A DNA stretch of 64,000 nucleotides from Pararhodobacter marinus (lineage in GTDB: Bacteria; Pseudomonadota; Alphaproteobacteria; Rhodobacterales; Rhodobacteraceae), in the NCBI RefSeq assembly GCF_003122215.1, contig NZ_QEYD01000003.1:350961-414960 (forward strand), given 5' to 3'. The position numbers and the translations under genes were made by a program. This document shows, piece by piece, positions 46,288-55,648 of the stretch (its first letter is position 1; the number at the start of each line of letters is the position of its first letter). The notes under the pieces were generated by a model. It worked only from the letters and a program-made list of their open reading frames with translations, was not told where the DNA came from and made no database searches.

Positions 46288-47922
46288 ATGAACACCGTGC
46301 CAGTCGACCAATCGGGCAGCCCGGTCGCCGCACCCGCAAAACGCCCCGCCCCGGCAGGCGCATCGCGCCGCCGCAAGGGCGCGGGGGCCGCGCTGCTTTG
46401 CGCGTCGGGGCTGCTTGCCCTCCCCGCGCAGGCGCAAGAGGCGATCATCCCCGCCCCGGCGCCCACGCATACCGTCACCGGCTTCACCATGCTGGACTAT
46501 GCGTCGCTCACCCTGACCGACGGGACCGATTTCGACCTGTTCGGCATCCATTACATGCAGCGTGTCAATGAGTGGCTCTATGTCGGCGCCGGCGCCTTCG
46601 CACCCATGGTCGAGGGGAACTATTCGGGCTTCTATGGCGCCGATGTCACGCTGCACGCGCAACGCAACATCTTCGGCAACTGGTTCGCCAATGCCGGCCT
46701 GTCGCTGGGCGCGGCGGCGGGCGGTCAGAGCAACACCAATATCTCGCGGCTCTCAGGCGACGGCGTCTATGGCCGCGCCTATATCGGCGTGGGCTACGCG
46801 TTCGAGAATTTCAGCCTTGGCCTGAATTACAGCCATGTCGAGATGCCGGGCGGGCAGGTCCGCAGCGACGCGGTCAACCTGTTCGTGCAGATGCCGTTTT
46901 CCTATGACCGGGGCGATTTCCGCGATGCCGGGCGCCAACTGGGCGTGCAGGATTTCAACGCGCCGCGCACCGACAACATTCTGTCCTTCACCTATACCCA
47001 TGTGTCGCAGATCGACCCGACCGCGCGCTATACCGGCGATATCGGCTTTGCCTCGCTGCAGTTTTCGCATTTCCTCAACGACAACGTCTATGCGTTTTTC
47101 GGCATCGATATCGGCGTGTCGGGCCTGATGTTCTTCAATCAGGCGCAGGGCGGTCTGGGCTATCGCTGGGCGCTGTCGGACAACGTCAATCTCTACGGCC
47201 AGCTTGGCATCGGCAGCGGCGGCTACGTCACAAACACCTATGACGCGGGACCGGGGCTTGCCATCTATCCCCGCGCGACGCTGGAATACCTGTGGGGCAA
47301 CGGCTTTGGCGCGACGGCGTCGCTGGGCTATCTGGCGGCACCGCAGGGCACCGCGCGCAACTGGACCATCGGGCTGGGCCTGAACTATCACATGTCGGGC
47401 CCGCGCTCGGGGCGCACCGACCGTTCGGGCGAGGATTACACCCTGCGCGGCGTGCGGCTGAACGTGCTGGGCCGCGCCACGTCGGATATCGACTTCAACG
47501 GCCGCGTGACCGACGGGATCGGGCTTGTCGCGCTGCAGGCCGATTACCTCCTGGATGAGAACTGGTACCTTGCCGCGCAGGTCGCCGCCGGGACCGAGAC
47601 GTTCCGCGGCATCGCCGGCTATGCCGAGGGCTATATCGGCGCGGGCTGGCAGACGAACCTGACCGCCTCGGGGCGGCTGCAGGGCTACGCGCAGCTGCTC
47701 TACGGGCTGAACGACGTGGGCGTCAGCCCCGCGCATGAAGTGGGCGGCATGATCTATCCCGCCATCGGCTTCAGCTACGGCCTGAACGACCGCGTCGCGC
47801 TTTACGGCCAGATCGGCGCGACCTATTCCACCGGGCAGTATCTCGGCACCCATACCAACGCGTTCGAAACCTATACCGTGGGCCTCGGGCTGTCCTATCG
47901 CTTCTCGCTGCCGACCCGCTGA
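46288..47922 (+). CDS. Putative outer-membrane beta-barrel protein
   Basis: The product (544 residues) has a basic N terminus and a hydrophobic export signal ending PAQAQ (about residue 50). The mature part is a long series of alternating aromatic/hydrophobic beta strands typical of outer-membrane barrels (FGNWFANAGLSLG, YGRAYIGVGYAF, VYAFFGIDIGV). Closing-strand-like sequences occur twice: NWTIGLGLNYHM near residue 365 and TYTVGLGLSYRFSL at the end, suggesting two barrel repeats. The start ATG 46288 has a weak ribosome-binding site and a long n-region; a later start is possible. No known porin family is recognised. Confidence 0.7.
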   Translation: MNTVPVDQSGSPVAAPAKRPAPAGASRRRKGAGAALLCASGLLALPAQAQEAIIPAPAPTHTVTGFTMLDYASLTLTDGTDFDLFGIHYMQRVNEWLYVGAGAFAPMVEGNYSGFYGADVTLHAQRNIFGNWFANAGLSLGAAAGGQSNTNISRLSGDGVYGRAYIGVGYAFENFSLGLNYSHVEMPGGQVRSDAVNLFVQMPFSYDRGDFRDAGRQLGVQDFNAPRTDNILSFTYTHVSQIDPTARYTGDIGFASLQFSHFLNDNVYAFFGIDIGVSGLMFFNQAQGGLGYRWALSDNVNLYGQLGIGSGGYVTNTYDAGPGLAIYPRATLEYLWGNGFGATASLGYLAAPQGTARNWTIGLGLNYHMSGPRSGRTDRSGEDYTLRGVRLNVLGRATSDIDFNGRVTDGIGLVALQADYLLDENWYLAAQVAAGTETFRGIAGYAEGYIGAGWQTNLTASGRLQGYAQLLYGLNDVGVSPAHEVGGMIYPAIGFSYGLNDRVALYGQIGATYSTGQYLGTHTNAFETYTVGLGLSYRFSLPTR

Positions 47923-47945
47923 GGCGGCCGCGCACCGGCATCACT

Positions 47946-47978
47946 GGCCCCGCCCGGCACGATCCGGGCGGGGCCTTT
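47946..47978 (+). terminator. Rho-independent terminator of the beta-barrel gene
   Basis: GGCCCCGCCCGG (47946-47957) and CCGGGCGGGGCC (47964-47975) form a perfect 12-bp stem with loop CACGAT, followed by TTTC. Confidence 0.8.
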
Positions 47979-48057
47979 CGCATCGCGGGGCCCCGTTGCC
48001 TTTGGCCCGGACAGATGGTCAGATGCGCGCGATGCAGGATGCCGGAGGAGCCCCCAG

Positions 48058-49182
48058 ATGACCATCGAGACCACCCATGTCGGAAGCCTGCCGCGCGGCG
48101 ATGCGCTTTCGGCGCTGCTGATCGCCAAGGACAAGGGCGAAGGCTACGACCACGACGCGTTCGAAACCGCCGTCGCGGCCGCCATCGCCGAGGCGATCGC
48201 GCATCAGCGCGAGGCGGGCGTGTCGATCGTCTCGGACGGCGAACTGGGCAAGGTGGGCTATTCGACCTACATGCAGGAGCGCCTGTCGGGATTCGGCGGC
48301 CATATCGACCGCAAACCCGCCAAGGACCTTGCCGCGCATCCGGCGCTGGCCAAGAAGCTCAGCGCGATCATGGGCAGCCAGGAATTCACCCGCGCGTCCT
48401 GCATCGGCGAGGTGAAGCTGGTGAACTTGCAGCCCGCGCTCGACGATATCCGCCGTTTCAAGGCCGCCTTGTCCGCGCGCGGCGATACCGGGCGGGCCTT
48501 CATGAACGCGGCCTCGCCGGGGCTGATCACCGCCTTTCAGGTGAACAAGTATTATCCCAGCCACGAAGCCTATCTTGCCGATCTGGCCGCCGCGATGCGC
48601 CCGGAATACGAGGCGATCCTGGATGCCGGTTTCGACATCCAGTTCGACTGCCCCGATCTGGCGATGTCGGCGCATACCGGCTACCAGGATCTCAGCCAGG
48701 ACGAATTCGTCAAGGTGGCCGCCGCCAATGTCGAAGCGCTCAATGCCGCGACCGAGGGGCTGCCCAGGGACCGGATGCGGATGCATCTGTGCTGGGGCAA
48801 TTACGAAGGGCCGCATGACCACGACATCCCGCTGGAAAAGGTGATCGACGTGGTGCTCTCGGCCAATCCCTCGACCATCCTGTTCGAAAGCGCCAATCCC
48901 TGCCACGAACATGAATGGACGGTCTGGCGCGATGCCAGGATCCCCGACGACAAGATCCTTGCGCCGGGCGTGATCGATACCTGTTCCAACTATGTCGAAC
49001 ACCCGCAACTGATCGCCCAGCGCCTGCAGCGCTTCATCGACATCGTTGGCAAGGACAGGGTCGTCGCGTCCACCGATTGTGGCTTTGGAACCTTCGCCGG
49101 CTATGGCAAGATCGACCCCGAGGTCACCTGGAAAAAGCTCAGGAACCTGCGGGCCGGCGCGGATCTGGCTGCCGCGGGCTGA
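48058..49182 (+). CDS. MetE-like zinc methyltransferase (cobalamin-independent methionine synthase C-terminal family)
   Basis: The product (374 residues) is a stand-alone TIM barrel of the MetE C-terminal/epoxyalkane:CoM transferase type. The presumed zinc ligands are present: His and Cys in MHLCWGNYEG, Glu in LFESANP and Cys in STDCGFGTF. HVGSLPRG at the N terminus is the conserved opening. Such short forms activate a thiol for methyl or other transfer; the N-terminal folate-binding half of full MetE is missing, so methionine synthesis from methyl-folate is not assured. RBS: GGAGGAG at 48046-48052. The acceptor and donor are unknown. Confidence 0.88.
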   Translation: MTIETTHVGSLPRGDALSALLIAKDKGEGYDHDAFETAVAAAIAEAIAHQREAGVSIVSDGELGKVGYSTYMQERLSGFGGHIDRKPAKDLAAHPALAKKLSAIMGSQEFTRASCIGEVKLVNLQPALDDIRRFKAALSARGDTGRAFMNAASPGLITAFQVNKYYPSHEAYLADLAAAMRPEYEAILDAGFDIQFDCPDLAMSAHTGYQDLSQDEFVKVAAANVEALNAATEGLPRDRMRMHLCWGNYEGPHDHDIPLEKVIDVVLSANPSTILFESANPCHEHEWTVWRDARIPDDKILAPGVIDTCSNYVEHPQLIAQRLQRFIDIVGKDRVVASTDCGFGTFAGYGKIDPEVTWKKLRNLRAGADLAAAG

Positions 49183-49243
49183 GGGGCGCTCAGGCCGGCC
49201 CCCTGTCGCGCCGTCGCGCGACCCTCAGCCTAGGAGCCGGCGC

Positions 49244-49723
49244 ATGCGCGAGACGACGGGAACACGGATCTGGGGCGGCGGGGCCTTCGTGGCCGCGCTG
49301 CTGCTGGCCTTGTCGGTGCTGTGCTGGCTGCCCATCATCCTGTATTTCGACCTGCTGGCCTTCTATCACGTCTTTTCGCGCGGCGGCGGGCTGGCCGCGC
49401 TGGACGAAACCGCGCTGATGGCGGTGTTCAACATGGTCTATTTCGCCGTGCTGATGGTGGCGTTTCGGGCCTGCGGGCGGGCGTGGCGCTTCCTGCGCGC
49501 CCGGACCACCGACGAATTGCCGCGCGCCGCGCCGGCTTTCCTGCGCTGGGGGCTCTGGGCGTTGACGATCGCCTGCGCGGCGATGGCGTTTTACGGTCTG
49601 CAGGACACGCTCGTGCCCTCGCGCGGCTACACGGTCGCCATGATCTTCGCCACCCATGCCGCGCTGGGGGCCTTGTCGATGCTGCTGCTCTGGTCCGCCA
49701 GCCGCGCCTCGCCCGAGGGGTGA
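49244..49723 (+). CDS. Four-helix membrane protein of unknown function
   Basis: The product (159 residues) has four hydrophobic segments, about 14-36, 50-75, 95-115 and 125-145, with basic loops (CGRAWRFLRARTTDE). ATG 49244 follows TAGGAG and removes a non-hydrophobic upstream extension of the open frame. It lies 61 bp after the MetE-like gene and may share its transcript. No family is recognised. Confidence 0.65.
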   Translation: MRETTGTRIWGGGAFVAALLLALSVLCWLPIILYFDLLAFYHVFSRGGGLAALDETALMAVFNMVYFAVLMVAFRACGRAWRFLRARTTDELPRAAPAFLRWGLWALTIACAAMAFYGLQDTLVPSRGYTVAMIFATHAALGALSMLLLWSASRASPEG

Positions 49724-49745
49724 GCGCGGCGCACGACGCGGACGC

Positions 49746-50210
49746 TCAGCGCAGCGCGTGCAAAGCGACGATCACCGAGCGGGCGCGCCGGATGCCGCTG
49801 CCCACGAACAGCGTGCGATTGACCCAGGCATAGCGCGGATCGCCGGTTTCGAGCCGCGCATGGGTGCGCATGTAATAAGCGTCGGCCGGAACATCCTCGC
49901 CCTCGGCAAGGCGGGCCATGACCTCGGGCGGGCCATGCCGCAGACCGTAATTGAGAATCTCGATCACCGCGCCGTCATCGGTTTCCATCGCATAGCGCGT
50001 ATCGAGCTCGGCCAGCCCGTCGGCAAAGATCGTCTGCCAATCCGCGCCGACATCCAGAAGCCGCCCGTTCAGCAGGGGCCCGGTCACGCGCCCGCCGACG
50101 ATCGGGATGATCCGGCGGCGCCCGGCCCGCCCCTCGCCCATCTCGCGGATGGGGGCGAGCGTGACCTCCAGGGTGCAGACCGGCTCGAGCCGGGGGGCGA
50201 CGGGTGTCAC
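49746..50210 (-). CDS. DUF3237 (UPF0311) family protein
   Basis: The 154-residue product matches the DUF3237 beta-barrel family: RRIIPIVGGRVTGPLLNGRLLDVGADWQ near the N terminus, ILNYGLRHG, ADAYYMRTHARLETGDPRYAWVN and the closing GSGIRRARSVIVALHAL. Members are often encoded in aromatic-degradation clusters; no reaction is established. ATG 50210 overlaps the stop of the TRAP permease by four bases, so the two are translated together. Confidence 0.85.
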   Translation of the reverse strand: MTPVAPRLEPVCTLEVTLAPIREMGEGRAGRRRIIPIVGGRVTGPLLNGRLLDVGADWQTIFADGLAELDTRYAMETDDGAVIEILNYGLRHGPPEVMARLAEGEDVPADAYYMRTHARLETGDPRYAWVNRTLFVGSGIRRARSVIVALHALR

Positions 50211-52555
50211 GCGGGCACCGCCGGGCGCCGGGCGTGCCAGACCAGAAGCGCGAAGGTGGCCGCGATGGCCGGGATCGACACCATCGGCCAGGCGGTGATC
50301 ACCAGCACCGCCAGCACCAGCCTCAGCGCCATTTCCGGCAGGCCCAGCGGTCGGCGGTCGAACTGCGCCAATACGCTGCCCAGAAGGTAGAGCCCCAGCG
50401 CAATGCGCGCCAGAAGCCAGCTCAGCGAGGGCCAGTGGATCTGTCCGTCATAGCCCGCCAGATAGCTGCTACCGCCGCCATTGGGATCGATCTGCGCAGG
50501 CTCGATGAGCAGCAGTTCGGGGTAGAAGGCAAAGACGAAGGGAATGACGAACATCACGATCCCCGATTTCACCGCCGAGAAGCCGGTCATCATCGGGTCG
50601 GCCTTGGTGATCGAGGCCGCCGCGAAGGCCGCAATCGCCACGGGCGGGGTGATCGCCGAGGCCACGGCGAAGTAGAAGATGAACATATGCGCGGTGAAAT
50701 TGGCGATGCCCAGCCCGGCCAGCAGCGGCCCCATCAGAAGCGCCACGTTCAGATAGGCGGGCACCGTGGGCATCCCCATGCCCAAGAGGATCGCCAGGAA
50801 CATCGTCACCAGCAGCGCCACGAACAGGAACAGGCCGTTCTGCCCCACCGAGCCGCCGAAATCGTTGAGCAGGTAGCTCGCATCGCGGGCGATATAGGCC
50901 GAAAGGCCGGTCAGGTTGAGGCAGAAGTCGATCACCGACACGGCGAGGAACATCAGATACAGCGTCGAGACCAGCACCCCCGCCTCGGCCAGCGCATTGA
51001 CCAGCTTGCCGGGCTTGCGGCGGATCTCGGGGTCGATGAAGAACATCACCATCAGCAGCGCCGCCGCCCACCAGCCGGCCGAGCCCGCATCGCTGGCCGC
51101 GTTGCGCACGGTCTCGAAGAACCACGGCAGGCTGACGACCCGGCACGCATCGCCGCTGATCGTGGTGACCGCGCCGAAGAAATCGGTGATCGGGCCGCAG
51201 CCGATCGCGTCCTTGGGCGTGATGAGCAGAAACAGGATCAGCAAGACCGGGCCGAAGATCATCGTCAGGTTGATGTAATCGCTGCGCGTCATGCGCATCT
51301 CGGCCGGCAGGGTCGCGCCCTGCGCCTCGATCCCCTGTTTGCGCGCCTGGAAGATGACCGAGACGAACAGCGCGCCGAAATAGGCGGCAGCGGGCAGCGA
51401 GGCCGCGATGATCACCTGCGAATAGGGCACGGTGGTCATGGTCGCCAGCACGAAGGCCGCGACGCCCATGACCGGGGGCATGATCTGCCCGCCCGACGAG
51501 GCCGCGGCCTCGACCCCGCCTGCAAAGACCCGGCTGAAGCCGCGCCGGACCATCATCGGGATCGTCAGCACGCCTGTCGACAGCACGTTGACCACCGGCC
51601 CGCCCGAAATGGTGCCAAACAGCGCCGAGGACACGATGGCGGCATGGGCCGGGCCGCCCCGCAACCGGCGGGTCAGGATGAAGGCCACCTTGATCAGCGA
51701 CTGCCCGCCCGCCGAGACGCCGAACAGGTTGCCCAGAACGATATAGGGGAAGACGGTATAGAGCAGGATGTTCATGAACTGACCCAGAAGCCCCTGGGCA
51801 TTGTTCGTGAGCACATCCTCCATGTTGGGCCGCCCGTCCAGCAGCGAGCGCGGTTCGCCGCCCAGAATGGTGACCAGATAGCGGTTCTGCTCGGGGCCGA
51901 AGAAATACCAGATCGCGATCGACGCCATGGTGTAGCCCGCGATCAGGATCGCGACGCCGACCAGCGGCAGGCCCCAGACGCGGATATTGTAGCCAAGGAA
52001 GGTCGTGACACCCAGCCCGACCACGGCGAAGATCCACAGTCCCAGCGTGTTGATACAGGCCGGATCCTCGACCGAGGTCGGCTCGGGCAAGCCCATCAGC
52101 TGGGCGAACTCGATTTCACGTTGCAGCGCGCCCTGGATCAGCGCCGCGCGTTCGCCGGTGAAGCGGTCGATCAGGCAGACCGAGTCGATCTCGATCAGGT
52201 ACGAGACCGAGATGATCACCGCCATGGTGACCAGCGCGATATCCATGAACAGCCCGAACGCGGCCCAATTGCGGCTGCGGTCGCGGTAATGGCGGTATTG
52301 CGAATGGCGAAGGGCAACGATGACCATCATCAGCACGAAGGTCATCGGGAACAGGTATTCATAGCTGAAGCGGCGGACGGGAATAGTCTCCCATCCGGTG
52401 ATGGAGCCCACAAGGTCCTGCAGTCCCGGAATGACCGGCATCGCGTTGACCATGCCCAGGCAGACCAGCACGAAGCCCAGAACCAGAGACAGAGACATCG
52501 CCCAGTCGCGTGACGCTTCGGGTTCGGCGGCGGTATCGGTCGTGGATTCGGCCAT
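50207..52555 (-). CDS. Fused TRAP transporter permease (4TM-12TM type)
   Basis: The product (782 residues) combines the small and large TRAP membrane subunits in one chain, the form used with TAXI-type binding proteins. The large-subunit half shows GPAHAAIVSSALFGTISGG and ASSGGQIMPPVMGVAAF in the first bundle and LLGMGMPTVPAYLNVALL and ASAITPPVAIAAFAAA in the second. About 17-18 membrane segments can be counted. The start is ATG 52555, with AGGA upstream, rather than ATG 52570. It lies 148 bp downstream of its binding-protein gene and overlaps the DUF3237 gene. The substrate is unknown, probably an organic anion taken up with Na+ or H+. Confidence 0.92.
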   Translation of the reverse strand: MAESTTDTAAEPEASRDWAMSLSLVLGFVLVCLGMVNAMPVIPGLQDLVGSITGWETIPVRRFSYEYLFPMTFVLMMVIVALRHSQYRHYRDRSRNWAAFGLFMDIALVTMAVIISVSYLIEIDSVCLIDRFTGERAALIQGALQREIEFAQLMGLPEPTSVEDPACINTLGLWIFAVVGLGVTTFLGYNIRVWGLPLVGVAILIAGYTMASIAIWYFFGPEQNRYLVTILGGEPRSLLDGRPNMEDVLTNNAQGLLGQFMNILLYTVFPYIVLGNLFGVSAGGQSLIKVAFILTRRLRGGPAHAAIVSSALFGTISGGPVVNVLSTGVLTIPMMVRRGFSRVFAGGVEAAASSGGQIMPPVMGVAAFVLATMTTVPYSQVIIAASLPAAAYFGALFVSVIFQARKQGIEAQGATLPAEMRMTRSDYINLTMIFGPVLLILFLLITPKDAIGCGPITDFFGAVTTISGDACRVVSLPWFFETVRNAASDAGSAGWWAAALLMVMFFIDPEIRRKPGKLVNALAEAGVLVSTLYLMFLAVSVIDFCLNLTGLSAYIARDASYLLNDFGGSVGQNGLFLFVALLVTMFLAILLGMGMPTVPAYLNVALLMGPLLAGLGIANFTAHMFIFYFAVASAITPPVAIAAFAAASITKADPMMTGFSAVKSGIVMFVIPFVFAFYPELLLIEPAQIDPNGGGSSYLAGYDGQIHWPSLSWLLARIALGLYLLGSVLAQFDRRPLGLPEMALRLVLAVLVITAWPMVSIPAIAATFALLVWHARRPAVPA

Positions 52556-52703
52556 CGGTCGGTCCTGCATTCGGGTTCTGGAACAAAGCCCGCTCCCACG
52601 AAGAGGCCGCAGGAACGAGGCAGGGTTCAGAGAGCGTCGGGGTCAGGCAGGCCAGTGGCCGGGTCTTGAACCGGCGCCGCCCTGCCCTTTACCTGTCCGG
52701 GCC

Positions 52704-53756
52704 TTACTGGCCTTCGGCGCAATCGGGGATGTCGTAGCCGTGGTCTTCCCAAGCGGCGACGGCGCCGGGATGATAGAGCAGCTGGTTGTTGCCGCAGAAC
52801 CCCGACAGGCGCTGATCGACGACACCGTAGCCGCCGGTCCGTGCAAAGGGCGCCGAGGCGATCAGCCGGTCGAGCGTTTCGATATGCGCCGTCGTCAGGT
52901 CATAGGCCAGCTGGTAATCCATGTTGACATTGACCACGTCGGCAAAAGCGGTGCCCAGGCCGCGCAGGATCCCGTCGTCGGATTCCGCCAGCCGGACATT
53001 GTCGTCATAGCCGATCGTGTCCCATTCGATCTCGATCGGGATATTGCCCGGCATCTGGAAGACGCGCTGGAAAGCTTCGCTTTCGAAGGTCTCCTGCGGC
53101 ACCGAGACGACGACGACATCGCCCGACGACGCCATCAGCGTCACCCGGTCCGAGGGATGCGTGGTGGGGATCACGAAGGCATCCATCGAGCCATCGACCA
53201 GAAGCGAGGCAAGCTGGCCCCAATTGGCCTGATGCCCGGTATAGTCGGTGCCTTCCTGCATCCCGGTGGCCAGCGTGATCGCCTGGCGCGCATTGGTCAG
53301 CGCGGCGCCCCGGGGCGGGCCGTTGAACACGGTGCGCCCGCGCAGGTCTTCCCAGGTCTCGATCCCCGAGGTTTCCAGCGTCAGGACGTTGAAGCTGCCC
53401 GCGTTATAGGGATAGAGCGCGCGCAGATTGGCGGCGATCGCCGCGCCCTCTTCGCCCTGCGCCGAAAACGGCCCCATGCCACGCGACAGCAGGAAGGGCA
53501 GCAACATCGGTGCGGCCGAGATATCGGTGCGTCCCTGCGCCACGTCGAGGATCGTGTTGGTCAGGGTCTGCCCCTCGGCCACCTGCAGCGCGGCGATGCC
53601 GCGCTCGCCCGCGACGGTGGCCAGATGGGTGACCGACAGATGCGGCGTCGAGCCGGGGCTGGCGGTGGCGGCGGTCAGGTTCACCTGCGCGCCCGCCGCG
53701 CCGGCAAAGGCGATGGCGGCCAGCGTCAGGGCCGTGCTGTGCAACAAGGTCTTCAT
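52704..53756 (-). CDS. TAXI-family TRAP transporter solute-binding protein
   Basis: The product (350 residues) has a Sec signal (1-23, ending AGAQ) and the TAXI/NMT1_3 fold: TASPGSTPHLSVTHLATVAGERG at the N terminus, VAEGQTLTNTILDVAQGRTDI, ETWEDLRGRTVFNGPPRGAA and the C-terminal YHPGAVAAWEDHGYD. ATG 53756 is preceded by GGGAGG. It supplies the substrate to the fused permease just downstream. It lies 62 bp after the sulfatase gene, so the transported compound is probably the sulfatase substrate or product. Confidence 0.9.
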   Translation of the reverse strand: MKTLLHSTALTLAAIAFAGAAGAQVNLTAATASPGSTPHLSVTHLATVAGERGIAALQVAEGQTLTNTILDVAQGRTDISAAPMLLPFLLSRGMGPFSAQGEEGAAIAANLRALYPYNAGSFNVLTLETSGIETWEDLRGRTVFNGPPRGAALTNARQAITLATGMQEGTDYTGHQANWGQLASLLVDGSMDAFVIPTTHPSDRVTLMASSGDVVVVSVPQETFESEAFQRVFQMPGNIPIEIEWDTIGYDDNVRLAESDDGILRGLGTAFADVVNVNMDYQLAYDLTTAHIETLDRLIASAPFARTGGYGVVDQRLSGFCGNNQLLYHPGAVAAWEDHGYDIPDCAEGQ

Positions 53757-53818
53757 GTCTTTCCTCCCGATAAAGACTGCGCCCGCGGCGGCACCCTCCT
53801 CGTGCCGCCGCGCGCCGA

Positions 53819-55513
53819 TCATTCCGCCGCGCCGCTTTGGGCTGCGACGACTTCCTGCCAGGGGCGTGCCTTGCGCCCGAGGTATTTCGTCACCAGTTCC
53901 GGGTTCGCCTCGTCCTCGGAATACACCCCGATGGTGACGCCGCGCCGCTGGATCCCGGTGCCCATCTGCGTCAGCGCGGCGCGCGATTTGGTGATGCGCT
54001 GATCGCAGCGCCGGAACCAGGCGTGCAGATGCTCGTACATCTCGGCGATAATCGCCGCGTGGTCGGGGCTGTCGCCCAGATCGACCAGCTCCTGCGGATC
54101 GGCTTCCAGGTCGAACAGCATGGGCCGGAACCCGCCTTCGAAATGGATGAGCTTCCAGCGCTTCGAGGTCGCCATGAAAGCGCGCGCATCGGCCACGTCC
54201 ACGTTCAGCGCGTTGCGCAAGGGCGTGGCCGAGTAATCGTATTCGCAGATCGCCACCGCACGCGGCTGTTCGGTCGCCTGCCCGTGCAGGATCGGCATCA
54301 GCGAATGTCCTTCGACCTGATGGGCGATGTCGTCGACCTTGCCGCCCGCCACTTCGTAGAAGGTTTTGACAAGGTCGATCTGCTCGACCAGCGCGTCCGA
54401 GACGGTGCCGCGCGTGGCGTCGGCCTCGGGCGAGGGATCGTAGACGATGAGCGGCACGCGGGTGGAATTGTCAAAGAAGAACTGCTTCTCGCCCAGCCAA
54501 TGATCGCCCAGGAAATCGCCGTGGTCCGAGGTCAGAACGATCATCGTGTCCTTCATGCGGCCGGTTTCTTCCAGCCAGTCGAACAGCACGCCCATCTGGT
54601 CGTCGATCTGCTTGATCAGGCCCATATAGGCCCCCAGCATGGCGTCGCGGGCCTCCATCCGACTGAAGGTCTTCGAGACCGGGCCGTTCATCATCGCGCG
54701 CAGCACGGGATGCGCGTTGTCGCGCTCTTCCTCGGTCCGCACGACGGGCAGGAAATGCTGCGGGCCGTACATCGAGGCATAGGGTTCAGGCACGATATAC
54801 GGCCAGTGCGGCTTAATCAGCGACAGGTGGCAGCACCACGGGCCCTGGGCGTTCTCGATGAACTCCATGCCGCGCCGGGTCATGTAGGGCGTTTCGCTGT
54901 CTTCCTCGCGGATATTGGCGGGCAGGCTGTTGTTCTTCAGGAACCAGCCCGACAGCACGTTGCCGTCGGAATCGAGGCCGGAATTGGCATAGTCGTGCCA
55001 GGGATTGTCCCCCTCGTAGCCCTTCGAGCGCAGGTATTCGTTATAGGTCAGCGCACCGCCCGGATCGTAGGGACCGTCGGGGCCTTCCGGGCGCATGCCG
55101 TCATCGCGTTCGAACACGTCGAAGCCGCATTGCGCGACACGCTCGCCGATCTGCGTGCCGCGCTCGATTCCCAGCCGCTCCATCCCCTCGGTATCGGCGG
55201 CCATGTGGGTCTTGCCGATCAGCCAGCAATCCATTCCCTGCTTGCGCAGATGGTCGCCCAGCGTCGGCTCGCCCACGCGCAGCGGGATGTTGTTCCACCC
55301 GGCGCCGTGGCTGTTCACATAGCGCCCCGTGTAGGTCGACATGCGCGAGGCGCCGCAGATCGGCGCCTGGATATAGGCCCGGTCGAAACGCACCCCTTTC
55401 GATGCCAGCTTGTCGATATTCGGCGTGTCCAGATGCGGATGCCCGTAGCACGACAGATAGTCCCACCGGAGCTGGTCGAACATGATGAACAGGATGTTCT
55501 TGGCCTGCGCCAT
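53819..55513 (-). CDS. Sulfatase / phosphonate monoester hydrolase family enzyme
   Basis: The product (564 residues) is a formylglycine-type alkaline-phosphatase-superfamily hydrolase. The nucleophile Cys53 sits in ICGASRMSTYTGR, fitting the C-x-(P/A)-x-R motif for Cys-to-formylglycine conversion. Metal ligands appear in MFDQLRWD and in LTSDHGDFLGDH. The C-terminal part (YDYSATPLRN, FEGGFRPMLFDLEADPQELVDLG) resembles phosphonate monoester hydrolases more than classic arylsulfatases. It has no signal peptide, so it acts in the cytoplasm after uptake. It leads the sulfatase-TAXI-TRAP-DUF3237 unit. Confidence 0.88.
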   Translation of the reverse strand: MAQAKNILFIMFDQLRWDYLSCYGHPHLDTPNIDKLASKGVRFDRAYIQAPICGASRMSTYTGRYVNSHGAGWNNIPLRVGEPTLGDHLRKQGMDCWLIGKTHMAADTEGMERLGIERGTQIGERVAQCGFDVFERDDGMRPEGPDGPYDPGGALTYNEYLRSKGYEGDNPWHDYANSGLDSDGNVLSGWFLKNNSLPANIREEDSETPYMTRRGMEFIENAQGPWCCHLSLIKPHWPYIVPEPYASMYGPQHFLPVVRTEEERDNAHPVLRAMMNGPVSKTFSRMEARDAMLGAYMGLIKQIDDQMGVLFDWLEETGRMKDTMIVLTSDHGDFLGDHWLGEKQFFFDNSTRVPLIVYDPSPEADATRGTVSDALVEQIDLVKTFYEVAGGKVDDIAHQVEGHSLMPILHGQATEQPRAVAICEYDYSATPLRNALNVDVADARAFMATSKRWKLIHFEGGFRPMLFDLEADPQELVDLGDSPDHAAIIAEMYEHLHAWFRRCDQRITKSRAALTQMGTGIQRRGVTIGVYSEDEANPELVTKYLGRKARPWQEVVAAQSGAAE

Positions 55514-55648
55514 GTGTGTCTCCTCCGTTCGCCGGGCGGGCGGGCACCGTACCGGCGCCGCGTCCCGTCGCGACTTTCCCCGAGGGCACAATGGGGCCGG
55601 GTTCAGACCAAGGGAAATAGAAATTGCCGGCGCATCATATCATTTCCG

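Noticed and set aside
50204..52513. A 769-codon plus-strand open frame opposite the TRAP permease
   Set aside because: The translation is Arg/His/Gln-rich, typical of the complement of a membrane-protein gene, while the minus strand gives a clear TRAP permease.
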